From Methanobacteriota archaeon (GTDB taxonomy: Archaea > Thermoplasmatota > Poseidoniia > Poseidoniales > Poseidoniaceae): a DNA stretch of 6,189 bases. Below, in pieces: positions 1-3,318 of the stretch. The position numbers and the translations under genes are program-made. Within the stretch, counting starts at the first letter, position 1; each line of letters starts with the position of its first letter. Location of the stretch: assembly GCA_029979405.1 (NCBI GenBank), contig JAPOHM010000089.1, forward strand, positions 1-6,189, given 5' to 3'. The notes under the pieces were generated by a model. The model was not told where the DNA came from, did not search any database, and saw only the letters and a program-made list of their open reading frames with translations.

Positions 1-85
1 GGGCCCGCATGCGAAATGGCAGTTTTCCCTTGGTTGCCTGGCCCCCAGGCTGGGCCCGCGGTGGCAGGGCCCGCATGCGAAATGG
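1..85 (+). repeat. Direct repeat with GC-rich spacer at the window edge, probable artefact
   Basis: An identical 19-bp block (GGGCCCGCATGCGAAATGG) lies at 1-19 and 67-85, a period of 66 bp, or exactly 22 codons. The match continues weakly into TTTCCCT after each copy. GGGCCCGC occurs a third time at 52-59. Bases 1-80 are about 71% GC, against about 42% just downstream. The encoded peptide (GPACEM...GPAVAGPACEM) resembles nothing in the decarboxylase family before EMVGFPDGNG. I infer a contig-end or cloning/amplification artefact rather than native coding sequence. Confidence 0.6.
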
Positions 86-1131
86 TTGGTTTCCCTGATG
101 GCAACGGTACACTGACCACAGGTGGTTCGAATGGTAACATGATTGGAATGATGTGTGCTAGGTATGTAATTGACCCACTAGGTCAACAACGTGGATTCGA
201 TGGTGAGAATCTAGTGTGTTATGTGTCAGAAGAGTCGCATTATTCTGTTCTAATGGCTGCTAATGTTTTGGGTATAGGATTCGATAATGTGATAAAAGTC
301 AAATGCGATTCCGATGGTAAATTAAGGCCTGACAAGTTACAAGAAGAAATCGAAAGAACTCGAATCAACGGGCAAACTCCATTTTGCCTGGTAGCTACAT
401 CAGGTACTACTGTTAGAGGAGCCTTCGACCCATTGAAAGAAATTGCAGAAATATGCGCAGATCAAAAAATATGGCTTCATGTTGATGCTGCTTGGGGAGG
501 CTCTTGTTTGTTCAGTGCTAAACATCGCAGACTGATGGATGGTGTCGAACTTGCAGACTCTGTATGTTGGGATTCTCACAAAATGATGGGTCTTCCATTA
601 GTATGCTCAGCATTTCTAATCAAAAAGCCTGAGATTCTTCGTAAGATATGCTCGCATGGCAATGTTGCACATTACCTGTTTTTGGGAGATGCTGAAGATG
701 TAGATTTAGGTAGAACCAGCCTCCAATGTGGAAGAAGAAATGATGCCTTGAAACTCTTTTTGGCATGGCGGGAAAAAGGGGATGCAGGCTGGGCTAGACT
801 TGTTGAAAATTACGTTGACTTGGCAAATTACTTGCAAATGAAAGTAGAGAGTCATCCGAATCTCGAGATGATGTCTAATAGGGAATGGTCAAATGTTTGT
901 ATTAGATTCACTGCAGAATCTATCGATCACAATGAAGTGAATTCAACTCTACGTGACAGACTTGTGAAATCTGGTAATTTTATGATTTCACAATCAAACA
1001 TTGGAGAGAATACAATCCTGCGCCCAGTTATTGCTAACCCTTCGGTAAGTAAAGAAACAATAGATGAATTAGTAGATGAGATTACGAGGATTGGTGACGA
1101 CATTGTTCGAGGAATTCCATCCTCCAACTAG
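1..1131 (+). CDS. PLP-dependent group II decarboxylase, glutamate/cysteine-sulfinate decarboxylase type (5' partial)
   Basis: This is a cytoplasmic pyridoxal-phosphate enzyme that removes the alpha-carboxyl group of an amino acid. Residues are counted from the ATG at 16. PLP contacts are all visible: the HxDAAWGG stretch with Asp157, the Schiff-base lysine Lys189 in DSHKMMG, the ring-stacking His75 in SEESHYS, and the ATSGTTVRGAFDP segment at 127-139. QCGRRNDALKLFLAWREKG (237-255) and RPVIANP (336-342) closely resemble animal GAD/CSAD/GADL1; Arg336 matches the arginine that binds the substrate carboxylate in GAD. Family members are about 460-500 residues, so roughly 100 N-terminal residues, including substrate-selecting ones, are missing. 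The frame is open back to base 1, so the ATG at 16 is not a credible start. Native homology begins only near codon 79 (EMVGFPDGNG). Glutamate, aspartate or cysteine sulfinate could each be the substrate; the window does not decide. The family call is secure. Confidence 0.9.
   Translation, partial: GPACEMAVFPWLPGPQAGPAVAGPACEMVGFPDGNGTLTTGGSNGNMIGMMCARYVIDPLGQQRGFDGENLVCYVSEESHYSVLMAANVLGIGFDNVIKVKCDSDGKLRPDKLQEEIERTRINGQTPFCLVATSGTTVRGAFDPLKEIAEICADQKIWLHVDAAWGGSCLFSAKHRRLMDGVELADSVCWDSHKMMGLPLVCSAFLIKKPEILRKICSHGNVAHYLFLGDAEDVDLGRTSLQCGRRNDALKLFLAWREKGDAGWARLVENYVDLANYLQMKVESHPNLEMMSNREWSNVCIRFTAESIDHNEVNSTLRDRLVKSGNFMISQSNIGENTILRPVIANPSVSKETIDELVDEITRIGDDIVRGIPSSN
36..50. other. Perfect GC-rich inverted repeat (hairpin)
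   Basis: GCCTGG (36-41) and CCAGGC (45-50) are exact reverse complements around a 3-base CCC loop. The hairpin lies between the two copies of the 19-bp direct repeat. No T-tract follows and it sits inside a coding frame, so it is not a terminator. It fits a template-switch or sequencing artefact. Confidence 0.5.
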
Positions 1132-1142
1132 ACTTCTGGAGG
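1121..1142 (+). promoter_or_regulatory. Hairpin covering the stop codon of the decarboxylase and the ribosome binding site of the glycosylase
   Basis: CCTCCA (1121-1126) pairs with TGGAGG (1137-1142) around a 10-base loop that contains the decarboxylase TAG stop (1129-1131). The 3' arm is the Shine-Dalgarno sequence (GGAGGG, 1138-1143), which sits 6 nt before the glycosylase ATG at 1150. The 5' arm is decarboxylase coding sequence, so a ribosome finishing that gene would open the hairpin. Translational coupling is an inference; the pairing is directly visible. Confidence 0.4.
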
Positions 1143-1149
1143 GCTCAAA

Positions 1150-1764
1150 ATGATGCCTGTTGGAAAACCCGATTGGTGGGATGCTGCAAGAGAATTTCTT
1201 CTTCAGGATGAATTACTGGCACCTGTTGTTGAGAAATATTCAGATGGATTTCTCTCCGGTAAAGGTGACTTGTTCGAAACTTTTGTGAATTCGATTGTTG
1301 GGCAACAAATTTCTGTAATTGCAGCAGAAGCAATATGGAATAGGTTGAGGGAGAAAGTCGGAGAAATCACTCCAGAGAATATTTCTTCATTTTCTGCTGA
1401 AGAAATTGCAGCATGTGGATTGACTAAATCAAAAACTAGCTACATACTTGGAATAGCAAATAATCCAAATGAATTTCTAAATCAAAATTATTCTGAAATG
1501 TCTGATGATGAAATACACAAGCATTTCACTAGTTACAGAGGTATTGGCCCTTGGACATCTGAAATGCTCATGATTTTCTCCTTGTTGAGGCCAAACGTAT
1601 TCAGCATTGGTGACATTGGTCTTGTAAAAGCTGTCAAAATTCTTAACCCAAATCTCGAAAGCAAGGATGAAGTGCTCAATGAAGCAGAAAGATGGAGTCC
1701 ATTTAAGACGGCTGCGTCGTGGTATTTGTGGAGAATGTTAGACCCTGTGCCAGTGGCGTACTGA
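1150..1764 (+). CDS. DNA-3-methyladenine glycosylase II (AlkA/MAG-like, HhH-GPD superfamily)
   Basis: This base-excision-repair enzyme would cut alkylated bases such as 3-methyladenine from DNA by hydrolysing the N-glycosidic bond. The 204-residue protein matches the short MAG-type form without the extra N-terminal domain of E. coli AlkA. FVNSIVGQQIS (46-54 region) is the conserved opening of the helical core. The helix-hairpin-helix is YRGIGPWTSEMLMIF (129-143). The catalytic aspartate is Asp155 in FSIGDIGLVKA, at the position of the second Asp of the usual VDD motif. The C-terminal signature WSPFKTAASWYLWRMLD is at 182-198, in a form close to the common W-x-P-Y-R-x-x-A-x-WYLWR. The start at 1150 is supported by GGAGGG 6 nt upstream; a second ATG follows directly at 1153. 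It begins 18 nt after the decarboxylase stop, so the two are probably co-transcribed, although no functional link is evident. Confidence 0.92.
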   Translation: MMPVGKPDWWDAAREFLLQDELLAPVVEKYSDGFLSGKGDLFETFVNSIVGQQISVIAAEAIWNRLREKVGEITPENISSFSAEEIAACGLTKSKTSYILGIANNPNEFLNQNYSEMSDDEIHKHFTSYRGIGPWTSEMLMIFSLLRPNVFSIGDIGLVKAVKILNPNLESKDEVLNEAERWSPFKTAASWYLWRMLDPVPVAY

Positions 1765-1772
1765 AAAGTACG
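1757..1772. other. Small inverted repeat over the stop codon of the glycosylase gene
   Basis: CGTAC (1757-1761) and GTACG (1768-1772) form a 5-bp stem with a 6-base loop that holds the TGA stop. No T-run follows on the + strand, so neither a bacterial intrinsic terminator nor a typical archaeal T-tract terminator is supported. It may be chance. Confidence 0.2.
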
Positions 1773-1799
1773 AAATAGTAGTCAAAAAACCCAACTTCG

Positions 1800-2042
1800 A
1801 TGGAGTTCGCATGGTATTCGATATCTCTTGTACTAGCGTTCGCTTTCACGAGATGGTTCACAGAGAATTTCAAAATACATATCAGAAGCGAACGTTTTTG
1901 GTTACATCATTGGATAATGTCTTCAATAGTTATGTTTGGTTTGCTTATTGCAAACATTGAATCTGTATTCGTTTGGGGTGCTTTGACAGGAATTGCGCTT
2001 GAAGGTTTGGGCAGGAAAAATTGGTCGATTTCACGAAAATGA
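1800..2042 (+). CDS. Small integral membrane protein of unknown function
   Basis: I do not recognise this 80-residue protein as a named family. Hydrophobic stretches at about 3-19, 36-54 and 55-70 suggest two or three membrane helices. Between the first two lies a basic segment (K25, R29, R32), and the second helix opens with WLHHW (34-38), a paired-histidine motif at a membrane boundary. The tail is short and basic (GRKNWSISRK). Hydrophobic composition, a clean stop, and a position filling the 330-base gap between two real genes on the same strand argue that it is a gene. The ATG at 1800 has no Shine-Dalgarno sequence upstream and lies 35 nt after the glycosylase stop. A leaderless or coupled start is possible. 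No function can be assigned. Confidence 0.65.
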   Translation: MEFAWYSISLVLAFAFTRWFTENFKIHIRSERFWLHHWIMSSIVMFGLLIANIESVFVWGALTGIALEGLGRKNWSISRK

Positions 2043-2061
2043 ATCAGTGCATTTCTCAGTG

Positions 2062-2070
2062 ATAATTTAA
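2062..2070 (+). promoter_or_regulatory. Candidate archaeal TATA box upstream of gcvT
   Basis: ATAATTTAA is the most A/T-rich element in the 52-base gap before gcvT. Its centre lies about 29 nt before the ATG at 2095 and 23 nt before the GTG at 2089. An archaeal TATA box sits about 26 nt before the transcription start, so the transcript would begin at or within a few bases of the start codon. There is no Shine-Dalgarno sequence, which fits leaderless initiation. No convincing BRE is seen. This is inference from spacing only. Confidence 0.35.
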
Positions 2071-2094
2071 TGCTGAATTACTCTACACGTGAAC

Positions 2095-3204
2095 ATGGCA
2101 ACCGGTAACCCAGTTAGAACAGCATTGTACGATGAGCACGTCGCTCTTGATGCTAACATAGTTGATTTCCATGGTTTCGAGTTACCGATTTGGTATACTA
2201 ACATCACTGAAGAACATTTAGCATGCAGGTCAAGTGCGGGTCTGTTTGACGTTTCACACATGGGTTCATTTAGTTTCAAGGGTGATAACGTAAGGGAATG
2301 GTTGGAGTCAATAGCAACCCAAAAAGTCACTGCAATAGAATCTGGCCGCTGTGCTTACACTCATTTTCTTGACCACGATGGATACTTGATAGATGACATG
2401 ATTTTCGCAGTGGTATCTGAAAACGAAATTCTTGGAGTACCTAATGCCAGTATGATTCCAGTCATGTGGGACTGGTTCAACTCTTTACTACCTGAAGATG
2501 GCTCAGTTATTCTAGAGGATCTATCGCCAGATACTAGCATTATAGCGCTTCAAGGTCCGGATGCAAAGAAATACTGTGAAGCAACACTTGGTTTGGGGAA
2601 TCATGTTGGAAGGTTTAGGTGGGCTAGAATCCAAGAAAACAAACTGGATATTACAGGGTGGATTCAAGGGACTGGCTACACAGGTGAAGCAGGCTATGAA
2701 ATATTCATCCCTAATTCTGATGCACCAAAATTGTGGCGTAGCTTAGTTGATGCTGGTGCAACACCAGTGGGTTTAGGGGCAAGAGATACCTTGAGGTTAG
2801 AGAAGGGTTTCTTGCTGTCCGGTGTTGATTTTGCTTCTCCAAACCTTGATGAGAATCCTCTACTACACAGAGATTCTTGGGAAACTAATGTACCATTTGG
2901 TTTGGATACTGAGCATGATTTCGTTGGTAAAGAACGAGTCATATCCCACTCTGAAAAAGATGCTAGGTTGTGGGGAGTGAAACAACTAGAAAAAGGTCCA
3001 CTTCCAAGGGGAGGGAAGGTTGTAGAAGACATGAATGGCAACCAGATAGGCACACTAACAAGCGGTGCTCCCGCACCTTCCCTTGACCGAACTGGAATTG
3101 GCATGGGTTACATCTCAGGAGTTGCACCAGGAGATGAGGTACTGATTGTCGCATCTCCGAGGAAAAAAGTCAGGGCGGTCATTTCGCGTCCTCCCTTTGT
3201 ATGA
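2095..3204 (+). CDS. gcvT: Glycine cleavage system aminomethyltransferase (T protein)
   Basis: GcvT takes the aminomethyl group from the lipoyl arm of H protein and, with tetrahydrofolate, releases ammonia and forms 5,10-methylene-THF. Residues are counted from the GTG at 2089 (371 residues; 369 from the ATG at 2095; bacterial GcvT is about 364). Family motifs run in order: TALYDEHVALDANIVDFHGF (11-30), EEHLACRSSAGLFDVSHMG (41-59), the catalytic-region acidic pair Asp102-Asp103 in GYLIDDMIF, IALQGP (152-157), GTGYTGEAGYEIF (194-206), GLGARDTLRLEKG (228-240), HDFVGKE (276-282) and the C-terminal barrel ending at PPFV. The usual VVNAxN segment reads VPNASM (117-122). Neither start has a Shine-Dalgarno sequence; ATG 2095 is preferred for codon type and distance from the TATA-like element. 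No gcvH, gcvP or lipoylation gene is in view. The related DMSP demethylase DmdA is unlikely because the N-terminal THF-site motifs are classic GcvT. Confidence 0.95.
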   Translation: MATGNPVRTALYDEHVALDANIVDFHGFELPIWYTNITEEHLACRSSAGLFDVSHMGSFSFKGDNVREWLESIATQKVTAIESGRCAYTHFLDHDGYLIDDMIFAVVSENEILGVPNASMIPVMWDWFNSLLPEDGSVILEDLSPDTSIIALQGPDAKKYCEATLGLGNHVGRFRWARIQENKLDITGWIQGTGYTGEAGYEIFIPNSDAPKLWRSLVDAGATPVGLGARDTLRLEKGFLLSGVDFASPNLDENPLLHRDSWETNVPFGLDTEHDFVGKERVISHSEKDARLWGVKQLEKGPLPRGGKVVEDMNGNQIGTLTSGAPAPSLDRTGIGMGYISGVAPGDEVLIVASPRKKVRAVISRPPFV

Positions 3205-3237
3205 TAGGCAGAAAGCCGTTGTTTTGATGAAGCAGAC

Positions 3238-3318
3238 ATGTTACGGAGTAACATGCGCCGAGTACTGTCTGTAGGTATTCTTGCCTGCTTGTTGCTTTCT
3301 CTAGCAACACCTATTGCA
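3238..3318 (+). other. Sec-type signal peptide of the repeat protein
   Basis: Arg3, Arg7 and Arg8 form the basic n-region, followed by a hydrophobic core VLSVGILACLLLSLATPIA (9-27). Cleavage is plausible after the ATPIA motif, before Lys28. Cys17 lies inside the core and is followed by more hydrophobic residues, so a lipoprotein lipobox is unlikely. Confidence 0.75.

Noticed and set aside
16..1131. Complete decarboxylase starting at ATG 16
   Set aside because: The frame is open upstream to base 1, the first ~22 residues have no family similarity, and about 100 N-terminal residues of the family are absent.
1757..1772. Hairpin as terminator after the glycosylase gene
   Set aside because: The stem is only 5 bp, the loop contains the stop codon, and no T-tract follows.
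2694..3154. Minus-strand and alternate-frame open stretches inside gcvT
   Set aside because: They lie wholly within a gene with strong family motifs and show no recognisable protein features of their own.
2089..3204. DMSP demethylase (DmdA), a marine GcvT relative
   Set aside because: The N-terminal DFHGFELP and AGLFDVSHMG motifs and the GYLIDDM acidic pair follow classic GcvT rather than DmdA as I know it.
3280..3291. Lipobox ILAC (residues 14-17) in the signal peptide
   Set aside because: The cysteine is in the middle of the hydrophobic core, which continues LLLSLATPIA; a lipoprotein cleavage site should end the core.
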